From Puccinellia tenuiflora (Eukaryota > Streptophyta > Magnoliopsida > Poales > Poaceae), in assembly GCA_012064385.1 (NCBI GenBank), contig QRDG01000473.1, positions 4,979,066 through 5,043,065 on the forward strand: a stretch of DNA of 64,000 bases. Direction: 5' to 3'. The position numbers and the translations under genes were made by a program. The notes under the pieces were generated by a model. The model saw only the letters and a list, made by a program, of their open reading frames with translations, did not search any database and was not told the DNA's origin. Of the stretch, positions 23,655-35,962 are shown piece after piece; the stretch's first letter is position 1, and every line of letters starts with the position of its first letter.

Positions 23655-25098
23655 TTTACCTATTGAGGCAATATCATCATTTTATTTAGCGTTTGCTTCT
23701 TCAATGAATTAAGAGTTCAATGAATGGAGAACCCACGACATGAGGAATATGCAAGTCTTTTAAATTATCTCAGCCGGGGGCCCATAAAGGACCCCTAAAC
23801 TTCCATTGGAGGGGCGGACACGAAATTTAGGCACGCTCGAAACTCTCGTCTGGTCCAAATCCTGTCTGGCACCACGCCTACGAAAGGCAGGACCCGCCTA
23901 TCATCAACACGAGTGGTGGTTTTTTCCTGTAGGAAGCCGGTACGCACGCGTAAATGACGCCACTCACCCAAGCAAGGAAGTCAGGCGGCGCAGCATGCAT
24001 GCGACAGTGGCAATGATGTGATGTGATGGCAGGCCACGCGTCGCATTAACGCATCGCCAGCCCAAGCGTCGGCGCGTCGCACCACCCGTCGGTCAACTCG
24101 CCACCACTTGCCTTCCTATCGTCATTGCATAAAGGGGTCGGGCTGGGCGCCTCCAAACCCACTCTCCTCCGCCTGCTGCTCCACTCTCCTCCGCCTGCTC
24201 CTCCCTCCACTCTTCTCGCCGTAATGAATAACTAGGAGGCCGGAAGCAGCTCGAGTAGACCGTATTGGGAGGCCGCAGTCTGACGATCGACGGGGCGCGG
24301 TAGTTCCACCGATACGGCCTCCTCGTGTCGCCGGATTTCCGCCTGCCCAAGGGGTTGCAATTCCATCGGTACGGCCTCGTCGTGTCACCGGATTTCCGCC
24401 TGCCCAAGGGCTGAGTAATCAGTGTGGGCGGCCTCGCCGTGTCGCCACTTCCTGCACCGGAACGAGGTGTACGACCACGACTGCCCTGACATGAGCTGGG
24501 CTCTGGTGGCTTCGGCGGCGGAGCTGGAGAAGGAGTGCCCCGACTTCATGGAGACCATCCAGCGCTTGGCGCAGATGGCCTCGGCCGCCACCTCTTCTAC
24601 CGGTGCATCCTCGACGCGTCGGGACGGCGCCACCACCTCTTGTGCGCCTCCGGTCAGCGCCTCCCCCTCTTGTGTTGGCTCCTCTTCCACCCTCGACATC
24701 CTCGACGACGACAAAGCTAGCGAGTCGAGCTTTGACTGGTCCGACTAGGGTTAGGGTTAGGTTTAATTTCATTCAAAATCTTGTAAACATAACAATTTTG
24801 AATGAAAAATTGAACATTTTCATCTTTTGGTATTTTTTGTTTGTTTGGATAAAAATGCGCAGGATGCTTATCCGGTGCCCTAAAGCCGACACAGATTGAG
24901 TGTGGCAGACATAAATTAGGCGTCCATGTGGAGATGCTCTTAGAGATTATTTTTTTGGAAGAGAAACAAATTCCTAAGTTTTTATTGGAATTTCCAATGG
25001 TTTCCAGGGAATTTACTGCAAAACTATTCTCCAAAGGATATTCCGGTGGATCTGAACTCGTCACTGTCACCACTCACCAGACTCACCACGCACCAGCA
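23655..25098 (+). other. Upstream region of F-box copy 2 with Harbinger-type remnant
   Basis: It includes about 150 bp absent from unit 1 (about 23670-23822), then the coding remnant seen in unit 1: a PDFRLPKG-like run near 24390 and a 108-aa frame at 24422-24748 containing MSWALVASAAELEKECPDF. The right end GGAGATGCTCTTAGAG lies near 24932-24947. The F-box gene begins about 150 bp later. No clear TATA box is seen. Confidence 0.45.
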
Positions 25099-26292
25099 AT
25101 GGCTTCCCAGCCGCCACTATCGCCGCCGGCCGGTCCCACCACTATAACCGGTCTCGGCGACGACCTCCTCCGCGAGATCTTCGTCCTCCTCCCCGACCTC
25201 CCGACTCTCGTCCGCGCCGCCTTTGCCTGCCGCATCTTCTGCCGCGCCATCCGCTCCTCCCCCGCCTTCCGCCGCAGCTTCCGGGCCCTCCACGCGCCGC
25301 CCCTCCTCGCGCTCTTCCTCGAGCCCAACTTCGAGTCCGTCCCGGTCTTCCCCTCCCCCTGCCGCCGCAGCTCCGACCCAGACCTCGTCGCCGCCGATTT
25401 CTTCGACATCCGGCTCTCACGCCACGGCGATGCCCACGCCACCGGGTGGGAGATCGTGCCCCGGAGTCCTAGCGCCGAGGGCTATCTCATCCTCGGAAAG
25501 GTTAGCTGGAGCCCTACGCTAAGAGCCGCCTACAGCCCCCTAAGACAGGCCCTGGATCTCTTCATCAACGAGCTGGCGGTCGACCTCCACTTTGAGTTCT
25601 ACACACTCTTCTCCGAGGATGGTCAGGGGCCGTCCCGTGTTGTCTGTGTATGTCATGAACATCCATCGACGGTGCGCGCCGCCGTCTTCTCATCGGAAAC
25701 CATGGAGTGGCAATTCTTTCCGAAGTCTGCGTTACGGCTGTGTGAATCCGACGACGTAAAGTCTGGCACGGTGGTACACGGGCTCATCTGCTGGCAAGAC
25801 TGGAATTGTCACCAGATTGGGGTGCTCGACACCAAGACCTTTCAGTTCTCTCTGATCGATCTGCCGACGCCGTTGAAGACAGGATGGGATGAATCAATAT
25901 ATAAGCTTGGTCAGACCAAGGATAGGAAGCTCTGCATCATAGATATAAAGGATAACACACTTGTTTCTTGGTTCATGACAGCTGACGGTGATAATGTCCT
26001 TGAGAGGTGGATGCTGTATAAGAAGTTCCCTTTGGACTCGATTGTTAAGGAGCTCACTGGGTGCTCGATAGAGGAAGACGGTCGTCATGTTAGGGTGGGG
26101 CTTGTGGCAGTCATCGATGGCTTTGTGTACCTGTCTATTTTCTATTGCACGGACGCAAGATATTGTGAGTTGTACCTATCATTGTGTCTGGAAACATTGG
26201 AGATCAGCGAGCTCTTTAAAGGCGCATTCCGTTATAACAAGGAGGCCCATCCCTACGTCATGGTGTGGCCTCCCTCTTTGGTACAAAGCAAG
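25099..26292 (+). CDS. F-box protein, intact copy 2, exon 1
   Basis: This is a predicted SCF adaptor. Exon 1 gives 398 residues and exon 2 (33197-33460) adds 87, for 485 aa. The F-box is at about residues 18-65 (GLGDDLLREIFVLLPDLPTL, then FCRAIRSSPAFRR). The rest is the long beta-rich domain of a grass-expanded F-box family (LALFLEPNFE, DPDLVAADFF, SSETMEWQFF, WMLYKKFPLD). The donor is AAG/GTGAGC at 26292/26293. The intron to exon 2 is about 6.9 kb because of TA-flanked insertions; without them it would be about 0.7 kb. The first in-frame Met upstream (24928) lies in promoter-like sequence, so MASQPPLSPP was chosen, as in both paralogues. It lies head to head with the dead FBD copy. Confidence 0.85.
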
Positions 26293-26453
26293 GTGAGCTC
26301 GTGCTTTGTTGTGAAATTTTTCTTTAGGTGCCTTGTTTATTGATGCAATTAATTAACTCGAGAGCATTGGAAGATTACTGCGCTGTTGTGAAAATCTTTT
26401 ATCGGTTCTCATCTTTTGTAAAGAAATAATAACATGGCTGATATATATATATA

Positions 26454-26597
<144 letters not shown>

Positions 26598-26639
26598 GCT
26601 CTATTAGAGCGCTGGGTGCAGAATAAATTATTCTGCTCC

Positions 26640-28215
26640 CGGGTCCATCGATCAAGCCGGACAAGCCAGTCAGGTTACACAAAACGGACACAACTTTGAA
26701 GCGCGCGTGTGCTTTTGGGTGTCAAAATAGCGCACGCACCTAGAGATGTTACAAAGATTTGCAAATCAGATCTAAACTTTAAAAAAGCATAACTTTCAAA
26801 GCGAATGTTCAAATCAAAATCGGTTTTCGCTGTAGTGTTCCTTGCGACGAGATCTTCGAAACTAGATCTCATATGGACACCTTCCGATGATTATTTTTCA
26901 AAAAGCAACTTTATGTCACGGTAAAGCAAATTTGTGGCAACAACATGCTTTTCTATCTAGAAGTTGCTTTTAGAAAATATCCATCGGGTTATATCAATAT
27001 GAGATATTGTTTCTCATATAAAGGAGCATGATTTTCTCTCATAGTCTAACAAGTTGGCCATTGCTTGGAATAAAAACATATCCCTCGCTCATTCTCATAT
27101 ATTTTTCAATTTTATGGAGAAAAACAAGTTTATTTTTGAAAAACAACTTTATACTCTAAACTTGCTTTTCTGTCACACAAAACAACTTTTTACTACAAAC
27201 TAGTACGAAAAGCATCTTTCTACTTTAAATTTGCTTTTCTATCAGAAATACGAAAAATGTGAAGAAGCGGGGTGCTTGTTTTTAATTAAAATTCACATTG
27301 CTTCTAAATCGTGTGTTAAAATTACAAACATTCACCATTGTGTTTCTATTCACCGAACAAAACAAGATTTCATAGACATATTCAAATGAATATCTTTCAA
27401 ACACAATTTGTACTACTGATTTGCTTTTCTATCCCATAGACAAAAGCAACTTTACTATAAACTTGATTTTTTTTATCACAGACATAAATAAAAATGTGAG
27501 TAAGAGAGGGCCTTAAAAGCAAGTTTCTGTTCAGTAAATCTGCAAAACAATGTCTCGTATAAACATATCAAATGTTATCTTTAAAAGCAATTGTGTACTT
27601 CAAATTTGCTTTATATCCCACAGAAAAAGCAATTGTCTACTATAAATTTGATTTTTTTAATCACAAACATGAAAACTATGAAGAGGAGAGGGCCTTGTTT
27701 TTAACCCCGCAATGGCCACTTGTGTGTTTACGAGAGAAAATCATGTTTGTTCTGAAGTATTGTCTATCGACATACATAGTTGCCATCTAGAAAAGCAACT
27801 TTTTGATAAAAAAAGCAAGTTTATTTTGACAGCAACTTTGTATTATAAAATTTGCTTTACTAGCACAAAAATAAAAGCAACTTTCTACTATCTAAGTTGC
27901 TTTTCGAAAATAATTATCGGAACATGTACATATGGGATCTTGTTTCGAAGATCTCGTCGTGAGGAACAAGGATGTGAAAGCGGATCTAAATTTGGACAAT
28001 CGAGTCAAAAGTTATGCATTTTTTTAAACTGTAGAATACATTTGCATGTGGCTGACGTCATATGTCTTGTATATATCTGACATGCACTTCCGACAGCATC
28101 CGTGCGCTCAAAAAAGGCCAAAGCGCACGCGCGCCACGGAGCAATTAGGACACAAAACCTGTTGCGACCGAGCCGGTCGGCCCGCCACCCGGTGTCCATC
28201 GCTGTTACATAATTT
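26640..28215. mobile_element. Foldback with about 320-bp inverted arms
   Basis: The left arm (about 26655-26960) and right arm (about 27890-28210) are diverged inverted copies. GACGAGATCTTCGAAAC matches GTTTCGAAGATCTCGTC, and GCGCGCGTGTGCTTTT matches the complement of CAAAGCGCACGCGCG. Between them many short AAAAGCAACTTT/AAATTTGCTTTT motifs alternate. The structure resembles long-TIR Mutator-like or foldback elements. There is no coding capacity. Confidence 0.6.
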
Positions 28216-31200
28216 AGTTTTTATTTTTACATCGACGGTTTTATCCACTCTTTCGGGTCGTGGCCTCGTGTGTACTGCGGTTCCGTATTTTCTTCAGGTG
28301 GAGCCGGTGGCGAGCGGCGAGCGATTTCAGTTGGCCATTGCTCCCGGCGGCGAGGTCTGCAGCTGGGGACTGCGCCCGGCGGCGAGCGGCTGGGGATTAC
28401 GGCGGGCGACGACGGCTGCAGCTGTGGACTGCGGCCGGCGGCGAGGGCTGCAGCTGGGCCGGCGGCGAGCCGCTGCAGCTCAAATTGCGGCGGTCGGCGA
28501 GGGCTGCAGGTGAAGACTGGGGCGGGCGGCGGAAGTCCTCGGCGAAGATGTCGTGGTCGGCGGGCGGGTGGGCTCAGATGCAAGCGGCGAGTTGGGTGAC
28601 CTCGTCCGTCGGCTGTACTGTCGAGGCGGACGGACCACGCGAGGACTGAAGGTGGGAGCAGTGGCCTCGCCTGCCATCAGGGCGGTCCCAGTGATGTGCT
28701 CCCTGCCATTCCTCACCGGTCGCCCGCCTCCTGCCGTGTCCACCGTCGGCCCGCTCCACCTCCCGCTGATTCTCGGTGCGGGTCTCCGCTGTTGTCCGCC
28801 TCCTGCCGTTCCCCACCTGTGCCACAGCCCACTGGTATGTCCCTACTTCAGCTGCCTGCACCCCGCACTTTCTTGATTTGCTTGATAGGTAGCCTCCCTC
28901 TGCTGATTGATTGGCTTCCTAGCTAACCTACCATGCTGTTTGGTGCGTTCCATAAACTAGGTTTCAACCCACATGAATCTGCTAACCTTCATGAATACAG
29001 ATTTTACCTATTTGTTAGATTTGTGTTTATTTTAGAGATAGCAACGATCCAATTTAATAGATCAAGAAGGTCCCAAATAAGTCACAATGATCCAATTAAC
29101 ACATTGGCTAAGAATAATGACATATGCCGTAATGACTTTACAAGATTAAAATTCTTGCATGAACTTTTTATTTTTGTCGCATGATCTTTTCTGTTTAGAA
29201 TTATCATTCTAGAATTTATGTAATTGCTGATATGATCTAATTCCTTTTTCCACTAAAGATGGCTATCACACAATGGAGTAGCTAGATCCAATTGCAAGTA
29301 CTCTTGTTTCAGTTCATGGTTAGGCATTTGGGGCACATATTGTCAACCAGATCTGCCGTAATATCTCAATGGAGATCCTAGTATCTGTGTTGATGCCTGA
29401 GAAAGGAAACTGCTAAATGTGGTACAAATTTTACACATTTTTCAAGCACATGAAGAGTGAGGTTGGTCTGAGGATTAAATGCATGTTTTTGCTGCTTCCG
29501 GTTCAATATCCGTGCCTTGTGGTTGTGATGGTTTTCATTCCGGGAATGTTTGTGCACTGTGACTGTCGGGGATTAGTCTGGTGATTGGATTCATCATGCG
29601 GTAGTCCACTTGGCCTCATTAGTATTCAGTTTTTGATTCTGAAATAGGGTCCTTCTTGCTTGTAAACAGATTTCGCCGTGAGCGGCTGAGCGGGTCGCCT
29701 CGGCTGCACCTCATCGTCAGCTTGCAGTTCATCGTCAGCTTGCAGTTTGGGTATTTGGTAAGTGCTAATTTCATTGAGAACTGGTAAGTTCCTCCACTGT
29801 CTCCTGATTCTCATGGAGGTACTGATATCCAATTGCAAAAGATAGGTATTTTCTCCAACTAGTGTTGATTATTGATGTGGTCTTTTCAGATAGATCCAGG
29901 TGAGGCCGCACCATATCACCTCTCTCTAGCTGTAGCCTTACAAGCCTATCAGTTCATTTTTTCGGCATTAGAAGCTTATGAATTAATATGTTTAAGAATT
30001 CATTGGTACATGTCTTCACATGCATTTTAGTACATAGATTGTTTGGGTAGTAAAAACGAAATTATTCGCCAGTTTATGGGCATCTGAGAGGACTTTTGCT
30101 ATGATATAGTAGCGGTATTTTTTCTGTATTGTGGTGCTCAGATTAGTCTTGGATTGCGGCGGGCGGTGGCTGCGGAACCGGCGAGCAGCGCAGCGGGCGG
30201 TGGCTGCGGGCGTATCGTGGTCGGCAGGTGGAATCGGGGAGCAGTGCCATGGGCGGCGCTGGGCGGCATCAACATCTTGGTGAGCGGCTGGGCAGCCTCA
30301 ACACTGCTTCAGGCAGACCATGCCGGCGGGCTTCGACCTAAAAGGTACGGTGGCGGTTCATCCTTCTTTCTTTTACCAAGCTAATGAGGCACCATTCAGA
30401 GTGACGTTAGCTGATTGATGAGTATTATTTTGATCAGATGCATTTTCCCATTCCCCCTGTATTCTTCGGTACCGCCCCATTTCAACAAATTTAGATGAGT
30501 AAGTGCCGATTTTATCTCCTATTCTGCATCATTTTGGTTCACAATTGTTGAGCTTTACTCGCCATAATTTTATTGCTAATAAAAATGAAGCTCGAGATAA
30601 GTTTTTCTTCATAATTTGTAAGTAGGTGGCTGCAATGTTCTCTCCAATTATGAATGCGCAGCTAGGTTCTATGTGAAAGTACCAAATCGAATTATGTATG
30701 ATTGGTACTATGAAATCCATACTAGGTAGGAATTATGAATACAAATCCTTCTGCGAACGCGACTTTTGAGTTACGATAATCCTTCGTCATGTGATTTTTT
30801 TTGTGGCTTTTTTTCCTTACAGAGCAATGCGGGTTATAGGAAAAACTCCTGATACGGTTAAAAAAAATCCTTTTACAAGGGAGTCATGATTCCTTTGCTT
30901 TTCACTTGGATGACTCTCAGAGTCCCCCGTACCCAAAGCATCGTAATTTCTTTTACCTCGACGGTTTGTTTTATGCAACTCGGTGGTAGCCTCGTGGGAT
31001 GCAGTAGCTGTCCAGTAGGACCATCACCTTTTTTTTTTCCTCCTGATTTTTAGTAGAGCCTCGGAATAGGGTGCCGCTGCTGGTGGTCTCGTCAACCAGC
31101 AATTTCGGCGACGAGCGGCCGGAGGATTGGGTCAGGAGTTGGTGGCAGCTGCAGATGGCCTGCCATATTATATAGAGCTAGTAGCTTCGGTTATGCATTT

Positions 31201-32100
31201 TATTCACCTGAAATATACATGTTCCATTTAGGCATACAATTTTTTTTCCTATGTGCTTCGTTTGGTTAAATGCATTTTTTAATATACTTAACACTTATCG
31301 TTTTTCTTTACAAACTTTTTTGTATGCTTATGTAATATTATCTCGTTTCAGGCACCAAAAGCAAATTACTCACCATTGAGATGAGAAATGACCGGCAATT
31401 ATGTGACAATTTGGAAGAAACCAGAATGACATCTACACCATTATCACTCAAGAGGCACAATGCAACTTCCAGCTGATATAATTAAAGCTGTACAGATGAT
31501 TGCATGGATTGAATTATTTTGTTGACAGCTTACATCTTGATGTATATGCGGTGTAGCTTTGTGAATAGAAATTACTCACCATATTGGTATTTTTTATGTG
31601 GCGTAATTATGTCACCAATTATTTTGTTTCTCTTTTACAGATGTATCAAGCCATGTCGAGTTCTTAAGTTGATGTTTTTATATCATTCCAAGAATTTATG
31701 TGACAATTTTATGAGAAAATAATGGAGTGTGGATTTCAGCCTCTTTTGCATTGCCTGTACTTTCACGAACATAGTGTCCTAGTAGCTTCATGGACATTGG
31801 CAGCCAGACCTCTTACATCGATTAGGTGTAGGTTATTTAATATTTCATCATATTACCGGTTGATGGAGCTAGCGCGTTTCTTACGTTCCTAATACGAGTA
31901 CTTTTCTTACGTTAACCGATCTGTTTTTACGTCACATGCATGTTAGTGGGCCGACTTCGGTTGCATTCCATTGAGGTCGCAATACTGTACGGTCGCGTGG
32001 GCTCTCGCTCCGCGGAGCATTTTTACGTCGCATGCGCTGATTCTTTACGTCGTCTGTCGCGCGCGCGGAACGGATGGCGGGTTCGTGCGCAAGTCTGGCC
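28216..32100. other. Unassigned interior of the TA-flanked insertion
   Basis: A GC-rich block at about 28280-28850 is built from repeats of GGCGGCGAG and GCTGCAGCTG. A similar motif mix recurs at 29670-29760 and 30150-30310. The rest is AT-rich. Open frames here are composition artefacts on both strands and none has a recognisable domain. It could be captured host 5' UTR or exon sequence, but I cannot show this. Confidence 0.4.
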
Positions 32101-32170
32101 GGCGCTGGCGCGGAAGTCGACCCGGGTGCAGAATATTATTCTGCACCCTGGGTGTCAAATAGCGCTACCA

Positions 32171-32228
<58 letters not shown>

Positions 32229-32232
<4 letters not shown>

Positions 32233-32590
32233 GCACCCAGGGTGCTGAAAAGTTATTTTGCACCCAACATAATATTATGTTATTATATTCCGAAATTTAT
32301 ATTTTATATACAAATAATTACATTCATATTGACCACAACAACAAAAAATCGACATAAAAATAGGTTTTTTCGGTCATTACAGTGTAAAAAAACACAAAAA
32401 ATACGTAATTTACGTTATTTTTTTTACGCCACGTAAACAAAAGTTCTTACGTCATGTCTATACTTTTTTATTTTCTTCTAGACTGTCAAGGCAAGACAAA
32501 ATTTACGTGTCGTAAAATTCTTATGTGGTTTGAGAGAAACAGGGTGGGTGTAGAATAACTATTCTGTACCCTGGGTGTCAAATAGCGCTA

Positions 32591-32592
<2 letters not shown>
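32229..32592. mobile_element. MITE of the same family, second TA-flanked insert
   Basis: Left end TTCAGCACCCAGGGTGCTGA, then GTTATTTTGCACCC. The right end has GGTGTAGAATAACTATTCTG, then TACCCTGGGTGTC and AAATAGCGCTACC. It lies between two TA tracts and shares its right end almost exactly with the 32120-32170 end of the larger element. Confidence 0.65.
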
Positions 32593-32684
<92 letters not shown>

Positions 32685-33196
32685 GCTGGTTACATGATAG
32701 CACTAGGATATTATATAGTACTACATTGCAAATATTTGAGGTTTGGAATTTTTGTCAACTAAAGCCCTGTTACACATACGTTCTGGTGGTTACCATTATG
32801 AGTTGTCACTTGTAGAAAAGTGTCATATATCCATGTTCACTCCTTGTTTAAAGCTTAAATAAATTGATCTGTATCATGCCTTGCACAATTTGGCTATACA
32901 AACACTTCAATTCTTACTTGCACTGAAATCCCTCCGTCACATCATGAAGATATATAGTACCACATCGCTCATATTTTGTTTGAATTTTGTGTCCACTAAA
33001 TTTCCATATACACATATTTTTTAATGCTTACCACTATGAGATGTCATTGGTCAAACAGTGTCAGATTTCACGTCCACTGCCAGTGTAAGAGCCTGAATAA
33101 ATTGATGATGTATTGATGTATCATTGGACTCTAGCCTTGCAAAGTTCATCTATACAGACACTTTTATTCTTACACCGGAATCCCTCATTTTTACAG

Positions 33197-33460
33197 GAGG
33201 AATCAGAAACTGAAGTTACTGGAGTTGCAGATGATGCTCCTGTGGGCACAAAAGAAGCATCCTCTACCCTTGTTGCTGCATTACAGTCATTCTGCCAAGC
33301 TCTGATGAATGACAGTTACAGTAATAAAGAAATAGTGTCGGAGTTAGATGCCTTCTTGCTCCCTACCGAGGATGACAAGAGCTCTCTTATGAGCAAAATT
33401 ACTACTTTGGATGCACAGTTGAGGACAGTCAGGGACCGTATCTTGAGGCTGAGGGCGTGA
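33197..33460 (+). CDS. F-box protein, intact copy 2, exon 2 (C-terminus)
   Basis: The acceptor TTTTTACAG precedes GAGGAATCAG, phase 0 with exon 1. It encodes 87 residues ending ILRLRA and a TGA. The content is an acidic start, an Ala/Leu helix (LVAALQSFCQALMND) and a heptad-like C-terminus (LMSKITTLDAQLRTVRDRIL), probably a coiled coil. The corresponding exon is missing from dead copy 1 and interrupted by a CACTA transposon in copy 3. Confidence 0.8.
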   Translation, partial: EESETEVTGVADDAPVGTKEASSTLVAALQSFCQALMNDSYSNKEIVSELDAFLLPTEDDKSSLMSKITTLDAQLRTVRDRILRLRA

Positions 33461-33924
33461 CTCTGAGATCTGCTTTGCTAAGTACAGAAAGAGAAACTTG
33501 ATATAATGATGGTAAAAGTGTCCAAGGGGAAGCTCCCAAGAGATTGTTGCCACTTCTTTGCCAGTTGTGGTCATAGCGCATGTTTGTCAATTCTGATGAT
33601 ACAAGCTTTTGTTTAAATCGTTGTGTACTTCAGCTTTGTGGATGGTCTGACGATGATTGTAACAACCCGTCCATCAGTATAACTAATTAGCAAGGGATTA
33701 AGCCATGAATGAGATTACTCTACATGCTAAGTTTGAGCTCTGCTCTGCAAGAGAAATGCCAGGGATTGGAGTTGTGAGTGAAAACATTTTACTTTTAGCT
33801 TGGTTCATCTAGGAGGCTCATATTTTTTTATTATAATCACGAGTCTTTTCTTTAGAAACTGATCGTCCTTTCATGTTTTGAGAAAGAATATCATTTTTCT
33901 TTTGTGTAACGGAACATCTGATGT
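33461..33924. other. 3' flank of F-box copy 2
   Basis: AT-rich sequence, presumably the 3' UTR and downstream region. No gene and no clear polyadenylation signal could be singled out. Confidence 0.5.
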
Positions 33925-34031
33925 CTAGGAGCGTCTCTTCCGTCAGGGTGACGCTTCGCAGGGTGAGCTGCTGGAGGTGTGGGAAGTCCACGGTGAGGTT
34001 GGGTGGCAGGTGGCAGCTGCCGAACCTGGCG
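33925..34031 (-). pseudogene. Isolated LRR fragment of an FBD-type F-box gene
   Basis: The minus strand encodes an uninterrupted stretch containing CHLPPNLTVDFPHLQQLTLR, closely similar to the LRR segment RLPANLVVDFPSLEKLSLYN of the FBD gene at 8016-9615. No F-box, FBD or flanking exon accompanies it. It is a relic of a further family member in the cluster. Confidence 0.75.
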
Positions 34032-35962
34032 ACAGGGAGCTCAGCTGCATCGTGGCGGAAGTTACGAGTTAAGTTAGTTGCTCCAAGTTACCTCATTTCC
34101 ATTCTGTGTAGAGACTGCACCTTTTCTGGTGCTGCAGTTTCAGCAAGCTGTGCTGGCATTTCATTAGGATCAGGCTAGATCTCTTTAGCATTGCTCGGAA
34201 TGCTGAAATTGCTTCTGCTTCCGCTAGTGAAATTTTAATTGTAGGCTTTCTAGACGCAGGCATAATATAGTTGGCTTAAAATTGTCTGCTTGCTAAGTAG
34301 ATTAAAATTGCTTGGTGTATTTGGTTACTAGTAATGGCGAGTGGTGAATGTGTGTCATCATTGTTTTTGTCAATGTTTTGAAGAAGCTTGTGTAGAATAT
34401 GTGCACTGTCATGGATGTATGTGCTGACAGGAATTTAAGGAAAAATGTTTTTTTATAGGTGCACTGGATTTTGTTAACTCACTGTTGCATTTGATATTGT
34501 TAATGTATACCATTTTCTTGACTCACTATTGCATTTGATTTTCTTCAAATTGAGACAGTGACCAACAACTTGTAATGGGGGCTGCAGTTCTTGTCTGTAC
34601 TGCATTGCTCCTGAAAAGGCTGGTGCAATGCTTCAAACTTGTGGACTATTCATCTGCCCTTGCTATGCAGTGGCATCTTGCTCCGACTACCACTGCATGT
34701 GCCATTATTGCTTCTACAATGCGTTTGTCTGAACCACTGGTTTGTAACTGGATATGCTGCAGCAGGGAACATAGTCTCCCGAAGGGAAGCCATTGGTCCT
34801 GTCAAAATGCAGTAATTGTACCCGATTGAATTTGGCAGTAGATGTACGTAGATTGCTGGATCATTGGCAGAAAAGATTTCCACGGTGGCGTGTTCGATGT
34901 AGAAGCTAAATGTGGTGTGTTTCACACAAGATAGATACCAATTTACAAGCCAACTAAAACGTGGTCCTGACAGTAACTTAGAGGTCATGTTGCACAGTAG
35001 AACTATATATGTTATGATTTGTATCAGTCCCCAAGCGCAGTCGTTCTGAAACTGTCCTGAACGTGTCCCACTGTAATCAGATTCTTGACATGCCACACGA
35101 TGGCCTCTAACTGGTTGGACGCAATCGACTCCTGCTGTTATTAGCTCGGCCACCAAGGAAATTCGGCACAACAACTAGAACCTGAGGTACCCTTTGACCA
35201 GGCTGCAACTCAGCAAGATGGACTCAGGGGTGGCCTCGGTTCGCTCATAAAGTCCAGCACGAGATAAGCTAGCTAGGGCATCCATAGTATCCATGAAAGC
35301 AAAGCATTTAACAGTAATATCAGCTTGTAGAAGGCCGTATAGTAGTATTTCAGAGAACAGCAAAGTTACATCGGTTTCAAAACAACAATTATACAACATT
35401 GCGTTCAATTCCCTGCAAAAGAAACATTGCGTTGAATGATTAATTAGTGGTCGCACATCGCTTTTTACAGCTAGCCCTTAATCACTAACAGTCTCTCATG
35501 TCCACTTCCCTATCTCCGGTAGTGTAACTAACCTTGTATGGTTGATAATGTATAGGCGGTTTGCCTTCGATTTGATTAACATAACAACGGAGGGAAGATC
35601 CCCCCTCATGTGAACTTTTAAAAATTGTAATAGGTTTTGAATCGCCACGAGATATAATTCTTATTATGACTACGAAGGAGCAAAGAAACAACCAATCATT
35701 ATTAATATTAGAAAAATAACCAAACATATCACAGTTTTCATTCAGATGCAACAAACCATAATTGAACAATAGGTTACCCCTTCCTTATATGTCATCTAAA
35801 CATCATCATGATGTACACTTTTGCGAATTCATGATTCGACGCTTGATCTTGGACACGTACGTCTACACAAGCTTCTAAGTTGGCCTAGAACCACTGTCTC
35901 ATAGTTACATGAAGTAATTCACACTGTAGAAGAAAAATTGATATCAAAATGGTGAGCCAAAT
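34032..35962. other. Spacer, partly an old duplicate of 37800-39360
   Basis: 34330-34560 is similar to 37810-38170, and 34725-34770 to 39305-39355, which points to an older segmental duplication. The 35650-35960 part resembles the 3' flank of the other FBD genes. Open frames have no recognisable motifs. Confidence 0.5.

Noticed and set aside
24928..25098. Upstream Met extension of the intact F-box gene
   Set aside because: The extra 57 residues come from promoter/Harbinger-end sequence and are absent in the third paralogue, which starts at MASQ.
28227..28861. Overlapping ORFs on both strands in the GC-rich block
   Set aside because: Open in several frames at once because of composition; no domain, start context or homologous pair supports any of them.
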